A stretch of DNA of 64,000 nucleotides from Cytospora piceicola (Eukaryota > Ascomycota > Sordariomycetes > Diaporthales > Cytosporaceae): positions 868,001 to 932,000 of the forward strand of contig JALQBC010000003.1 of assembly GCA_023375675.1 (NCBI GenBank), given 5' to 3'. Positions 24,712-36,816 of this stretch are shown piece after piece. Position numbers and translations under genes: made by a program. Position 1 is the stretch's first letter; the number at the start of each line of letters is the position of its first letter. The notes beneath the pieces are model-generated. The model was not told the DNA's origin. It did no database searches and saw only the letters and a program-made list of their open reading frames with translations.

Positions 24712-25068
24712 ATGGCTGGGTTTATAGATCCAAACGAGTTTACGAAGATATCACAAATAGGAGTTGTACTAATACATTATTCAGAGTATAAAGTGTCCTG
24801 TCCTGTGCCTTGCAGTACAGTTTGATTGGTACTGTCTCGGCGGCGGCGACGTTGAGAAACATAAGAGGGCATCATTATCACATTACTACATTACGTCTCC
24901 AGGATGACAAGTAACAAGGTAAACAAACCCAACGCCAGTAAAAACATAAACTCCCGCAGACGGCGCATCCCCCCCTTCCCTCCCTAGAAGAAATGCGAAA
25001 TTGGGGTGACCCGAGAACTCGTCTAGAAATAAATGAAACTCGTATGTCGCGTCGCGTCATTCAGTCAT
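24712..25068. other. Convergent spacer between APC4 and the 2EXR gene
   Basis: This 357-bp stretch holds the two 3' ends. Nothing further can be identified. Confidence 0.5.
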
Positions 25069-26322
25069 TCATTGCCCACACTCGTCCACCTCCATGGCCA
25101 TCTCCCTCTCCATCTCCATGAACCTCCTCCTCACGCTCTCCTGCAACACACTCAGCCTCGTGGCCCTGGGCCCATGACACCCGCCGCCCTTTCTCCCCGC
25201 GGCACCACCATCATCAAAACACTGCCCCCCACCACTACCGCCACCACCACCACCACCACGATGACACTGTTGTTCCCCGACCCCACCACCACCGTCCACG
25301 ACGTGCCACCCCAGCACGCGCTTCTCGTACACGGGGGGGTTGGGGTCCGCGCTGAGCGTCATGATACTCCAGGCCCAGGGCCCGCCGTCGGACGCCCCGA
25401 AGACGGCCCTCATAGCCTCGCGGATCTGCCTGGCCATGCGGCCCTGCACGATCGACGGCTCCACCAGGTAGCTGTCGCCGCTGTACAGCGGGTTCTCGTC
25501 GCGTGGGATGAAGATGAGCTCCTGCAGGCCCGGGAGCCGGGAGTGGATGAGCCGCAGGACGTCGATCATCAGCGACGCGGCTATTGCGGTGTGCGTCATG
25601 GCTGCCGCTGCTAGGGGTGGAGGGGGAGGGAGGAAAGGTGAGTATATAGTGGGAGCGGCTGGGTATTGTTGTTGTTGTTGTTGTTGTGCTTGTTGCTGCC
25701 AAAGACGTTGGCCGCCCTCGGCGAAGTGTTGGTTTTGGTTTTGGTGTGAAGGAGGCTGGTGGCGTGGCCGGTGGTGCCAGGCGTTCTCGTATACCCAGAA
25801 CAATGCATCATTTATGGCCACTCGCTTCACCTGTGCCAGCTCCGCCGGGTCACAAAGGCTCAATACAGTTTGTAGGTTCGCCTCGGACGCCATGAAGCCG
25901 TCCCTAGGTCCGAAGTAGAGGACATCTTGGTCCGGCCCGAAGAAGACCTGCCCTGGCTGTCTTGCGATACCAAAGCAAGGCTGATACTGTCGGAGTGCTT
26001 CACGGCGGGACTCGTGGCACACGTGCAGGTTCGCTGGTATGGCGGCGGGGGAGGTACACCCGGAGGAAGAGGAGGACGAAAGCCGACCGCCACTATCTAT
26101 ACCTGGAAAAGAAGAGAGAGACTCAGGCCCGCATCTGATGGAGACGATCCTTGGGCCGGGGAGATTGAAATCCCATATCTTCCAACGGAGTTCGGCTGGG
26201 AGGCGGGAGAAGAGGTGCTGGGTGTCGCTTGGTTAGTGACCTTGTTTGGCCAAGAATGGAATCAGACGAGGGTGCGTTACAAATTTTTTCCCCTGCTCGG
26301 CCGAAGTAGTTGTTGCCGTCAT
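25069..26322 (-). CDS. 2EXR-domain protein
   Basis: Two exons on the minus strand, 26281-26322 and 25069-26217, giving 396 aa. Exon 1 encodes MTATTTSAEQGKKF. The 63-bp intron has GTAACG, a CACTAACC branch and CCCAG. Translation continues as HLFSRLPAELRWKIWDFNLP, the signature start of the 2EXR domain common in Pezizomycotina. VCHESRREALRQYQPCFG and a DVLYFGP motif follow, all typical of that family. No biochemical function is established for 2EXR proteins. Inserted between conserved parts are a poly-Gln run from CAA repeats (about residue 188), poly-Pro/Ala, and two long Gly-rich runs near residues 320-350. These low-complexity inserts lengthen the protein beyond a bare domain. The C-terminal end (FMEMEREMAMEVDECGQ) is helical and acidic. 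Confidence 0.88.
25660..25700. repeat. TTG/CAA trinucleotide repeat within the 2EXR gene
   Basis: A run of TTG units, interrupted by TGC, encodes the poly-Gln tract on the minus strand. It is a likely length-variable site. Confidence 0.85.
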
Positions 26323-29300
26323 TTTCGCAGTATGTTGGTCGAGCAAGCAAGTACTGACACCATAGAGCCCCGCCTAGTGACTGAAAAGGAGATGGAGATG
26401 GAGAACACTCTGGAATCTCGTATATTCCAACGGTATAGGAGAGGGGCCTCTAGGGAATCTCGATGATGGGCCGCATACTTATACTTAGTAACCCAGCAAT
26501 GAGAGATATGCATATGAAGTCTGAGTAAAGTAGAATGGGACGAGTAACTCGAAGACCCGAGACACTAGCGCCGGCGGCGGTCTAGTCTGCAGGACAGAGG
26601 GAGACATGTATTAGGACACTATCGCAGGTGTATGGCCACGATGTGATCTGTGTAGCTAGTACCGCACGCAGGACATTTCCTGGATTAATGCCAAGCTCGG
26701 TCAACTAGATGCATCGCAGGAAAAGACGGTGGCCACCGTGGCGCATCCCGTTTTCAGACATTCAGGAGATGGCCCCGATATACTTTCCAAAGGCGAGGAT
26801 ACTGGCATTGGGCCTCGAGTGTCTTTTTTTGATAGGAAAGAAAGCACATCCAACCTGGTAGCTGGGAAGTATCCCTGCCCTCGCTGCAGCTTCGTGTTGC
26901 CAGGTAAATTCCCGGAGGTAGACCCTTGCTCGTGCCACCCTCCGGAGTAATTGGCCGTGATATCTGTGAGACGGTCACCGGAGCGCAACCACTCTGTACT
27001 GTGTACGCAGTACTGCATTGGGTTCGTGTTGGTCATAAACTCGGGTTCCTCAAGTCTGGCTGAGGAGGAGGGCCCGACTGTCTGGGTAGCTTCTCATAGT
27101 GGCAGAAAAAGAAAACAATGTTTCAAAGTCGGCTGAGTGAAGACACCGCCGACGAAGGAATGACAGCTTGTCAAAGGCAAATAGCATCTGGGGAAGGGGG
27201 GGGGGGGCCGTTGGCTACGCTCAGTGCAGCCAGCAAACGGAGATGGCAAGGGCCAGTCCAACGGTGCTCAGAGGCTGGAGATCCAAGAAACGGACAGGCT
27301 GCACTGGAGAGGAAGAGTGCAGACATCTCCCACGGAGGGTTCCGTTAATTATGCATCCCCTCACCTTGTGTGACGTGTAGGAAAGACAGTGGGTGCGTCA
27401 CGAAGGGGGCATGCACTATTTTCCCAGGCGGATGAGCTTCTCGTCTCCGATCTGGCGGGTCAGAGCCATTGCCTGATACATGAATCTGTATCGCATTGGT
27501 GGATGGTTTGAACCGGTCCCGTTCGAACCATGTTGGTTGACCGCTCTCATACCGTACCTAGATACGCGAGGCGATCACGCCGCAGGCTCGCTAATCTTGT
27601 CCCGCCATGTGGGATCATCAACAGCAGATTCACCGTAGTTATGGTGATTGGCCAGATGAGAATTGGCAATTTTGGTTCGCTGCAGGTGATGATGGAAGTC
27701 CAGATGGGTGATCCCGCCACCTGCTTTACCCCTCCCCTATGCAGACTACCAGCACTGCTCTGGCTGGTGGCTGCTTGGGCTGCTTGTTCGCTTCTGCAAC
27801 GTGCCGTTAGCGTTGGCTTGGGAGTTGGAAAAACGAAAGGCATGCCACCCTTGCCATGTTGGGTTATGTCGATGTAGCCGGCCGGTAAGTTCCGGTCAGC
27901 GTCCGAGACCGACATAGTGAGATAGCGGCGAGTCTCACTTCATTGTCGTTGGTAGTGCCAGCTTGCCTTGGCAGAAGCATTCTGCTGCGAGCAGGATGTC
28001 AAGGCGAGAGCGGGGAGGGGGGGGCATGGTCACAAGCGACATGTCCCGAGGCCTTTGCCGTTCCAGCAGACCAGACGGCAAGAGGTAGGTAGCTACGACT
28101 GCAGCTCTGTCTCTGCAGCTTTATGCAGACGGAAGACTTTGACGTGTCAGCACGTCGTAGGTGCATCATCTGCGAATGCTGGGTCGGCGGCGAGAACCTG
28201 CTCACTTGCACCATCTTTCTTTTGCGAGCATCGCAGGGAGGATCCGCGGTCGATTACAGGTGTGTCCGCACTGGAGCCGGAGGCAGGCAGGCAGGCCGTC
28301 GGATGCGGCCCAGGTCCCATTAAAGTCGGGAGGCAGGTACAGTTTTTGACACTGGAGGCTGAACGAGACAACCGAAATGTGACACGGTGCTTGAAGTTGG
28401 CGCCGGGAACACAGGACGTGCCCATCTAGTGTCCAGCTATACCGTACGGAGGTAGGTGATGAGATGCAAGATTACTGATCAAGATGTGAAAAAGAGAGGT
28501 TGTGTGAGATGACTGCATGTGTCGACGCACACGTGTTTCATAGGAAGAGAAGTATGAGATCTAATGTGCTCCGATTGCCTTCGGGATAAGCACGACGAGG
28601 AAGGTTTGTCCGACGATGTAGCTCGTGCAAGGGACCCTCGAAAAAACATCTGAGACGTACGAAGTATACGTCGATGTTTTGGTGTTGCGCGGATGGTGGT
28701 CCGGAGCCCATACAACAATCAGCAAGGGTTGGGAGTTTGGGGCTGTAAGTGGCCTTGCTCGTCCTGGCTCATGGCGATCCGGTAGAGAATCCACGAGTTT
28801 TTGACTGAGACATAGTAGACACCTAGATAATTATCAAGGTTTCGAAGAAGGGAAGAAAGAAGTTGACCTTTGGGGCGTGAATATCGAATGGCGGAGGAAG
28901 GCATGAAATGATCCGTGCGCCGGAGTCAGGGGTAGCACCTACCTACACTCACATAGGTACCTAGGCAGTCACTTAAGTAGATGGCTAGGATACCTAGGTA
29001 GATAGGTACTTTACACAGTACATAGTGTACGTCCGTATTTGTGGCACGTGCAGTAAGAACCTTGGAACCTTGAAACCCTCAGGGCCAACCCTCTGATTGG
29101 ACATGCGACAAAAGACGTTAAGCGCTGGGCCGCCCACCAGTCGACCCCCCCCCCCTCGATGACATTGCCGCCCACTTAGATCTACAACGTACCACGCCGC
29201 CATCACCATCTTACAAGGTTGCAGAACACCATCTGGGTATGGAGCCGCCCGCTTAACCAATGGATATGTCCCTGAAAATATTCATGTCTTTCTCTATAGA

Positions 29301-29893
29301 ATTTAGAGTTAGCGAGACTCAATAAGCCCTTACATTTCAGAAGCATTTCACAACTTTACTGCATTTCTTGGGTCCCTTGCCGGCTCCCCCCATTTGCACC
29401 TTGTAATCTGGAGCCAATGCCTTCTCTCCACACACAGGAAGATAACAGACAGACAGTCTACCTTCCATGCATACATAATGCATAGGCGCTTGCTTATCTC
29501 CCTGCATTAATATTGTGTTTCTCCCTACTGACTACCTAGTCTACCTACTAAGATGGCTCGAAGGTAGGATTCTCGTGTATCATGTTAGCAACACGGCATT
29601 AGACTGAGCAACCAGCTTGGAGCACCCGGCGGCTACAGATGAGCCTTGATCCGTGTTATCCCCACCTATCGTTGGTTACGATGGACGGTTTCCAAAGTTT
29701 TGTTTGTTTAATAGAAGTCAACCTCTCCCCCCCACCTCGGGATTCTTTGTTGTTTGATCTGTCTGCTTCGTCTCCATCTCCGTCTGTTTGCATTCTTTCC
29801 GTCTAACCTTCGTTCACTCTGTTTCCTGGTGAAATCAGTCTCTCCTTTTACTTCTTTGATACCCAAATCCCTTGCCTCCTTCTCATCATCATT
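26323..29893. other. 3.6-kb gene-poor spacer
   Basis: The left end is the leader of the 2EXR gene and the right end the pyrimidine-rich leader of the four-TM gene. In between, all open frames are short and mutually overlapping, with no conserved motif. Homopolymer G tracts occur at 27196-27208 and 28015-28023 and a C tract at 29144-29156. An imperfect inverted repeat, GGTTTGAAC...GTTCGAACC, lies near 27507-27531. TACCTAGG-type motifs cluster at about 28938-29010. I see no transposase or reverse-transcriptase remnant by eye. Confidence 0.5.
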
Positions 29894-30639
29894 ATGGAGA
29901 AAGGTTCAGTCAAGAACGAGGTGTCCTCGTCCCACTTCGAGATCGAGTCCCACGACGAATATCTTAGAAAACAGATCAAGTTCCTCAAATTGACCGACGC
30001 CGCCAGGATAAGCATCACGGCGCTCGCCCTGCTCTGCGGCGTCACTATCCTAGGCCTCTCGGCCAACGCCTTGAGCGTCTACAACATGACACACCTCGAC
30101 GACAACTCCTGGATCTCCCTGTGGCCCACCTCTTTCGATGTACAACCGACGGTTGCCCTCGTCGTCGGAAGTACCATCGTCATGCTCGCCAACATCGCCG
30201 CCTTGTTGTGCAGCAAGGTACCTCATGTAAGTCAAGACTTCATATATACAAATACACATACACATACCCATACAACACGATATGACATCTAATCCTCTCG
30301 CAGCTCCGCTACAACACACCCTTGCATACACCAATGATGTTTGTTGCCCCTCTTGTCGGCTTCATAGCCGCTGTCATCGCCATGGCCTTCTTTTACGCCA
30401 TCAACGCCTCCACGGAAGTCGATACTCTGATCAGCTGGACCTGCCGGTGGCAAGCCATTCCCATGAGCCAGGCTCCCCACTTTGGCACCCTTTGCGGCCA
30501 AAGCTGGGCAAGTGTCTACCTCGCCGTCATACTTGTGCCGCTCGAGGCAGCCGCACTGTGCGTTGCTGGGTGGCAGGTCAAAGCTGAGAAGCACGCTGCT
30601 GCTTATTCACGGGCTCGTAAGGGAAGCCCTGGCGCTTAG
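29894..30639 (+). CDS. Four-transmembrane (MARVEL-like) membrane protein
   Basis: Two exons, 29894-30226 and 30304-30639, giving 222 aa. The 77-bp intron runs from GTAAGT to CTCGCAG. A second possible donor, GTACCT at 30218, lies nine bases upstream and would remove three codons (VPH) without changing phase. The protein has four hydrophobic segments, at about residues 41-65 (starting RISITALALLCGVTILGLSA), 88-110, 125-147 and 178-198. The first loop is about 22 residues and carries a possible glycosylation site, NMT. A charged 40-residue N-terminus and a short basic C-terminus face the same side. Topology and size fit the MARVEL-like fungal membrane proteins, but no diagnostic motif allows a firm family name. 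The function is unknown. Confidence 0.85.
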
Positions 30640-31882
30640 GTGGCGTGGCGTATGCCATGGCCATTGAGGTCTTCACCGATGTGGCCATCTTGGTCAATGG
30701 ACAGAAAGATGCATGAGTTGAGGGTTTGGGGCACTGATGCTACTGAAGCATCAAAAAACGAAAGTGGCCGTATGGCCCCTGTTATGTGCCATGGTGTACC
30801 TCTAATGAGTTGCAGATACGGAGTTGGAAAACGTGCATTGCAGCCCTTGCCAAAAACTTCTTTTATGATCAACATTGCGGAAATATAATTGCTGTTCTTT
30901 CCACCACTCACATATGATTTGTGCAGGAAACATGCTGTGCTACCATGATAAGTGCCCAATTTTTGAAATTCAGACATCATCATCATGCAGTCGCTCACAT
31001 TGTTTTGTTGAGACACACATCGATACCAACCATGACTTGATGGACGGCACGCATGAACTAAATGGAAAGAACCAAATATTAGCGAGGTATCATATGCCCT
31101 TTTCCAGAATCATTGGATCTCACCGTCTCGCCTCGGCTGAGGCGTCTGCATTTGATTGCTTTTTTCTCTGACGACCAAGCTCGGCAGCGGCAAGCAGCAT
31201 CCAGATCGTCACTTCCCGTCTGTTTGATCATCTTTTTTTGAGAGTCCGTGGGAAGGTTGAGGCCGGGCTGCCCCTTACTTTCCCGAACGTACACAGTAAT
31301 GAAGCCCAAACAGACATGCAGAAAGACAGTAGCACCAACTTGCATCGTTTGCGTCACCCTCGTAGCCAATCTCGCGACTCGCTTTGGGATGTTTTTTGAC
31401 CACAACAGTCGACTATCTTGCATCTTTCCCAGCCGACTTTCTTAACACAGTTCTTGCATTAGGCGTTCAGACAGTGAAATCATCGTCTCCGCAGCTCAGC
31501 GACTACATCTGTAGTTGGTTGTTTGCATAGAGATCGTCGACCTCACGCCCTTCGAGTCTGGACCAATGATGCACAGGGGTCTTGATTGAAACACGCACCC
31601 GGTTCTGAACGACAGTTGAGCAAGCCACAACGGGTGGCACACTTTAGACATACTTACTTGATAGAGTATCACAGTTCATTTCGAGTCCGTTTGAGAATAC
31701 AGTCAACGGTGACATCACACGAGATTTATCATCCAAACACTCTCGACTTTTGTCAATATCGCGTCGCTCTTAGGTTCCTTGGGTTGCGAAGACACTACCC
31801 GTCATTTCTCACATATGATCGTCCGGAGAAGTCTGACAGTACATCATATTTCGACAGCCACCATCTTCTTTTCCAGATCCTG
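30640..31882. other. Spacer and 5' leader of the MIF-fold gene
   Basis: No supportable gene. From about 31586 to 31882 the reading phase of the downstream gene is open but contains no ATG, so it is treated as leader. An upstream exon joined into it cannot be excluded. Confidence 0.5.
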
Positions 31883-32981
31883 ATGGCTCCTCTGTTAGCT
31901 CTGGAAAATATCCCCCGTCGGACAACAACATCAGCAAAAATGTCCTTTACGGAACGAAAGGCCGTGGGGAGCAAGTATCCATGGATCTTGCCTCAAGTCA
32001 CCGAGACAGATGAGCTTATGAGGCCCATCACCAGGAGGCCGCCTGGGGACAACGGCAGGCCAGAGGCAATGACAATGGGCAGAGTGGAGCTGGCAAGAAG
32101 GAAGAACAACTACTACGATGATGCCTTTTCTGTGCATGGGAATGGGGACCCTCGCCGTGCAAGGATACTAGGCGATTCTATGGTGGTAGTCGAGCTGAAG
32201 ACTAACGTAATAGTGAGTCCTGTCCCTACCAGCCTTAAATATCACCATTTTCGCCTTGCTTTCCTGGCCTTGTTGGCGCTCTGATAATTGCTTACTCCTC
32301 GTCCAGATCGGTGACGAATTCGTCTTCATCACAGAACTCTCAGCAAAGCTCGCCGAGCGGTATCAGAGGCCGTTGTCGTCCGTCGTGGTACACGTGCAGC
32401 ATTCCGCCTGTATCTTCTTTGCTGGGACGTTCGAGCCAGCCTACATTGTCACCGTCTCGGCGCTGGCATCGTACGTACAGCCCGTGACGAACCGGCGCAA
32501 CTCTTACCTGCTGTCAGAGCACCTTGAGGAGGCCTTGGGCGTGCCGTCACCAAGGGGGCTCATCCGCTTTACTGCCTTGCCCGAAGAGGACGTTGCGCTT
32601 AACGGCAAGACAATGGCACAGGTGTTGGAAGAAGATGCCGACGTCGGCGTACCAATGGCTGTTATCGACGAGGAGAGGCCGGCCAGTTCTGCGAGGAGGA
32701 AGAGGCTGAGCGTGAAGGTGAGAAACTATAGCCAGAAGGTCAAGTTTTGGGGCAACCTCCAAGAAGCTGACACAGACACCTGGCAGTCATTCTCGAATAT
32801 CAAAGCCTCACCCCTGGCTGGCGAGATCTCGCCGCCCACGAGCGCGGACGATAGCCCAGCGGTCGGAGAGAGACCTGAGAACCTCAGGGTGGCCAGGCGT
32901 AGGAAGAGCTTCGTCGCCGGTCTGTTCGGGAGGTCGGACTCCAAAAAGGAGAACAAGAAGCATGTATCCGAGACCTCATGA
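31883..32981 (+). CDS. MIF/tautomerase-fold protein with extended termini
   Basis: Two exons, 31883-32212 and 32307-32981, giving 334 aa. The intron is 94 bp, GTGAGT to CCAG. Residues about 98-225 resemble the macrophage migration inhibitory factor fold: MVVVELKTNVIIGDEFVF, then LAERYQRPLSSVVVHVQHSA, FAGTFEPAYIVTVSAL and RNSYLLSEHLEEALGVPSPR. In active MIF-type tautomerases the catalytic residue is an N-terminal proline exposed by Met removal. Here the domain is internal and the equivalent position appears to be Ser99, so the classical tautomerase activity is probably absent. A 97-residue basic, disordered N-terminus and a 110-residue Ser/Lys/Arg-rich C-terminus surround the domain. The start at 31883 is the first in-frame ATG; MSFTERK at 31940 is an alternative. 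The cellular role is unknown. Confidence 0.85.
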
Positions 32982-35507
32982 GCATCCCGCATATCGGCTT
33001 TCTCCTCGCAGGAAGCGTCGTATTGCCTGGCGGTTTGCGCTTACTGTGTGTGGTAGCAGTACGATGCTACTGGGTGGTGCTTACCTGTGTGGTGGCTTGT
33101 ATGACGAGTAATTCGAAAACTTAGACTGTTTTGTATCTGGAGGACACAGATGCTTCAGGAGGGCATCGATTGTTCACGGTTACCATTATCTGCATAGCAC
33201 ACCCCGTCACCTTCGACAATGGGGGCTTCGGGAGTAATAGATTTGACTCGCCCAGGCTGTCAGCACTACGCAGGTCAGCAATACGTATGTAACTCTGTCG
33301 GCTGGGTACCGAATCTTGTTTGTCCGTGTGCTACTGCAACGGGGCGATGATGAGTGAGACGTCTGTCTACCGACTTGAGTAGGTATCTAGTAAGCAGCTC
33401 GTCCGGTTGCCCTTGGGAAGGCTGTTGTATATCTTGTGCAGTTGGATATTGAGACTTCGCGATATAATGAGTTCGGGAAAGAGAGAAAGGGTACCTAAGT
33501 AGGAAGGCTTGGCAGTGTGTGTCTACTAACCCTAACCCTGTAATCAGTTGCGGACTTCATGGAACGAGTCTTTCATTGCGGTGACCGGGCTCACTGACTG
33601 CCAAAGCAGGTGACTGACCACCTAAGTACTCACAACAATGGTCGCATCATCCCGCGATTCTGGACTTTCACATCGAAACAACAAGTTCACGAATTATCTA
33701 GTATAATCTTCTATACCATCGTCTCTGCGCCGTCACCGCTTATCATCTTATCTCTTATAAAGATAAAGATAAACCCTCGCCCTTGCTAAGACAAGTCGAA
33801 CGAATTCAATAGCCGCAATTCGCCCAATCAAATCTTCAATAGCCTCATTCATCTATCACACACGTCCCCAGACTACCTCGACCCTCGTCCACGATACGGA
33901 TAAGCGCCCCTGAAACTGCGGCTCAGCGAACTTTGGACAAAGGCGTGTTTCTCGGAGCTCTCGAGATTACCGGAGCCGTCCCCCCGTCTCACTCATCGCA
34001 GACGCTGCATCACATCCACCTGGTTGGTAGCCACTCAGCTTCTACATGTGAAGGAAGACAGCCTGCTTACCTCATGCCCATTCTTATATCATTACAGTTT
34101 TGTCAGCTATCCACATCGCACTGCCTAGTCAGCTTCACGTCGCATCGCAGCCCTCGCTACGGGCCCCTGGGGGCAAGGTCGAAGCGAGAGATTGGTGGCA
34201 AGCTGGGGCCGTCAGTCAACACAAGAGAACTATTTTCGTCCACAAAGCTCTCATGACAGTCAGAGGGAAGCTTGGCTGAGATCCGTTACCGGGCACCGCT
34301 TTTCCTAAAAAGCAAAGGGGGAGGCTGAGAAGTTCATCTGGATCAGATTGACCATGGAGGTATTACTTACCCAAATGCTTTCACATGTCCTTTTTGCTGT
34401 TTCTGTTTTTGTTTTTGTTTTTGTTTTCGTTTTTTGTTTTTTGTTTTTGCTGCTTTGCTTGCTGCTTTGCTCCCCTGGCACGTCTGCACTTCTTATCATT
34501 CGTTCAGCCTCGGGCCTCAACACCCTTCGAGTTAAGCCTGTCTCGGCCGGTACGCGGTCATCTACCACCACCTCGGTATCTCGTCACACACCAGGCCTAT
34601 CTCCTACATGTTTTTCTGTCTGCGTAGAGGAACAGTACCCAGCCCGGATGCGCCCGCAGTCCAATATCTAAGACCCCATTTGCATCACCGCGCCAGGAAA
34701 ATCCTTCTTCACATGCTTAGCCCAGTGGCTTCACTGCATCCTAGTGTTCCCATGCGGGAGTTCCTGAAGAATCCTTTGCCTCTCCCACGACTGGGTGCTA
34801 GTCAGCGCCGCGACTGTGACCTCCTGGCCAGCAGGGGGACCTCGAGTTGAGTCACCCCGGCCAGGCTCATACTTCTCACCCGCCACCGACTATTGCGCTG
34901 AGCCCCTTCACGAGCCTGTACCACCATAAGGATGATGATTGTCTCTGCCTTGCACCTTGTTATTCACTTGCTGGCTTGGTCACCACAAAACCTCAACAGT
35001 CGAACGGAACGGATGAGGGCAGGCGATAGGGCGTGATCGACAACTTGCTCTTGGGATGTGGAGTCGAGGCTTTGTTCATATCAAATCTCACTCTAATGCG
35101 CCGACCCGTCGACGGGTTCTGGAAATGAGGCTCGACGTTCGCTCTCTCTGCCCAACGAGAGGTTGTGATAACCGCTTCCCGAGATATTGGACGACCGTCC
35201 GGCCAATGCGGAGGCTTGCTGATGGATCTTGCAAACAAACTGGGAGACACCACAGCATCGATCCGTCCCATCCGAGTCCTCCATGAAGCTGTTACCCTGT
35301 CGCTACGAATAAGACGATAAGAGTGACGGTAAAGCGGGAGCGTGTTGTCAAGGACGACATCCTTTGAGCCTCTACGATTCCACTCACGCCTTGCCACGTT
35401 ATATACCACTTAGCATCAATACCGGTCCACCGGCCTGAGGGTCGATTCCCATCACTGCGTTGTTTGAAGATAGCCCATTTTCGTCCTTGTCTAGTTGCTT
35501 TTTCATA
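32982..35507. other. 2.5-kb spacer upstream of GTR2
   Basis: No supportable gene. At 33740-33770 there is a dense group of GATA-factor core sites in both orientations (CTTATCATCTTATC, then AAAGATAAAGATAAA). A CT- and CA-rich leader-like stretch follows to about 33900, but no convincing open frame follows it. At 34398-34450 a T-rich repeat with units like TTTTTG precedes CTGCTTTGCTTG. Two telomere-like CCCTAA units at 33525-33538 look incidental. Confidence 0.5.
33738..33772. promoter_or_regulatory. Cluster of GATA-type sites
   Basis: Two TTATC and two GATAA cores lie within about 30 bp around TTATAAAGATAAAGATAAA. Fungal GATA factors such as the nitrogen regulator AreA/NIT2 bind paired HGATAR sites. 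The likely target is unclear because the nearest accepted start codon (GTR2) is 1.7 kb away. Confidence 0.4.
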
Positions 35508-36816
35508 ATGTCTTCTCTGCCCTCGAGTGGCTCCTCAGCCCCTAGAACTCCGCCTCGACCATCCAGTGTCAAATATGTCAGTCCAGCAACGCTAAACCTT
35601 GAACGTGTCTACGAGCAGAACCGAGCACGACTACAGCAGCGAGATGGGGCCTTATCACCATCCAGTGAGCCTGCTGCTCTAAACGCCGGGAAGGGAAAGC
35701 CTAGGCTGTTGTTGATGGGCCAGAGAAGGTATCTTTCCCGGAAAGGACAAGCAAGCGGAAGGAACAACAGCTGACAGGTCATTACAGGAGCGGAAAGTCG
35801 TCTATCTCAAGTGTCGTATTCCACAAAGTACCGCCTAGTGAAACGTTATTCTTGGAATCGACCGTGAGAATTCAGAAGGACTCCATGGCGTAAAGGACCC
35901 CCCTCCCTCTGTCTTCATCGCTGTTGCTGTGCCACAGTACTGACGTTGGTCCCCTAGGTCATTCATGGACTTCCAAGTATGGGACTTCCCGGGGCAAATC
36001 GACTTCCTCGACAACCCAAACTTCGACATCGATGCCGTCTTCGGCGAGATCGGCGCGCTCATCTGGGTCATCGATGCGCAGGACGACTACCTCGAGGCCG
36101 TCAGCCGCCTGAACGGCACCATTCTATACCTGCAGCGCAACTACCCGTCCATCAACATCGAGGTGTTCATCCACAAGGTCGACGGGCTGTCGGACGACTA
36201 CAAGCTGGACATCCAGCGCGACATCACCATCCGCATCCAGGACGAGCTGTCGGACGAGGGCTTCGAGAACGCCCCCGTGACGTTCCACCTGACGAGCATC
36301 TACAACCACTCCATCTTCGAGGCCTTCTCCAAGGTGATCCAGAAGCTGGTGCCGCGGCTGGGCCAGCTCGAGGCCATGCTGACCAACCTGTGCCGGACGT
36401 GCCGCTTCGAGAAGGCCTACCTGTTCGACGTGCTCTCCAAGATCTACATCGCCACCGACTCGGCCCCGGCCGACATGGCCTCGTACGAGATCTGCTCCGA
36501 CTACATCGACGTCATCATCGACGTGTCCATGGTCTACGGCAGCTGGAGCCGGAGCAAGGCCCACCGCGACAGGCTCGAGGGCCCGCCCTGGGACCAGAGG
36601 CTGGAGGACCAGGTCGCCGTGTCCTTCGCCGAGAGCCACATCGTCGTCAACGAGGGCCTGAGGCCCATCATGCTGAGGGAGGTGGACCGGTACCTGGCGC
36701 TCGTGGCCATCATGAAGGAGGGGAGCTACGAGAAGATGCCGCTGGTCAACATGAACGTGGACGTCGTGGCCAAGGGGCTGACGGAGTTTTTCGAGGTTAC
36801 GAAGCGGGGGAAATGA
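35508..36816 (+). CDS. GTR2: Rag-family GTPase, RagC/D type
   Basis: Three exons, 35508-35728, 35788-35889 and 35958-36816, giving 393 aa. It is the Gtr2-type small GTPase that pairs with Gtr1 on the vacuole and signals amino-acid sufficiency to TORC1. The P-loop is split by the first intron and reads GQRRSGKS (residues 71-78), followed by the RagC/D-type [17 protein letters not shown]. The switch II region is WDFPGQ (116-121). The guanine-specificity motif is HKVD (180-183), as in this family. The C-terminal roadblock-like dimerisation domain runs from about 215. The N-terminal 55 residues are Ser/Pro-rich and disordered. Exon 3 has an extreme preference for C or G at third positions, whereas exon 1 does not. 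Confidence 0.96.

Noticed and set aside
27505..27532. GTTCGAACC resembling a tRNA B box
   Set aside because: No acceptor stem or A box at the right distance; it is part of an imperfect inverted repeat.
26701..28429. Several 100-150-codon frames on both strands in the 3.6-kb gap
   Set aside because: Mutually overlapping, no homology recognisable, no splice pattern joining them into a gene, and none resembles a transposon protein.
33525..33539. CTAACCCTAACCCTG, telomere-like
   Set aside because: Only two units, within ordinary spacer; too short for a telomere or subtelomere claim.
34398..34450. T-rich TTTTTG repeats read as a membrane peptide (FLFLFLF)
   Set aside because: Simple-sequence repeat; the frame has no start context or homology.
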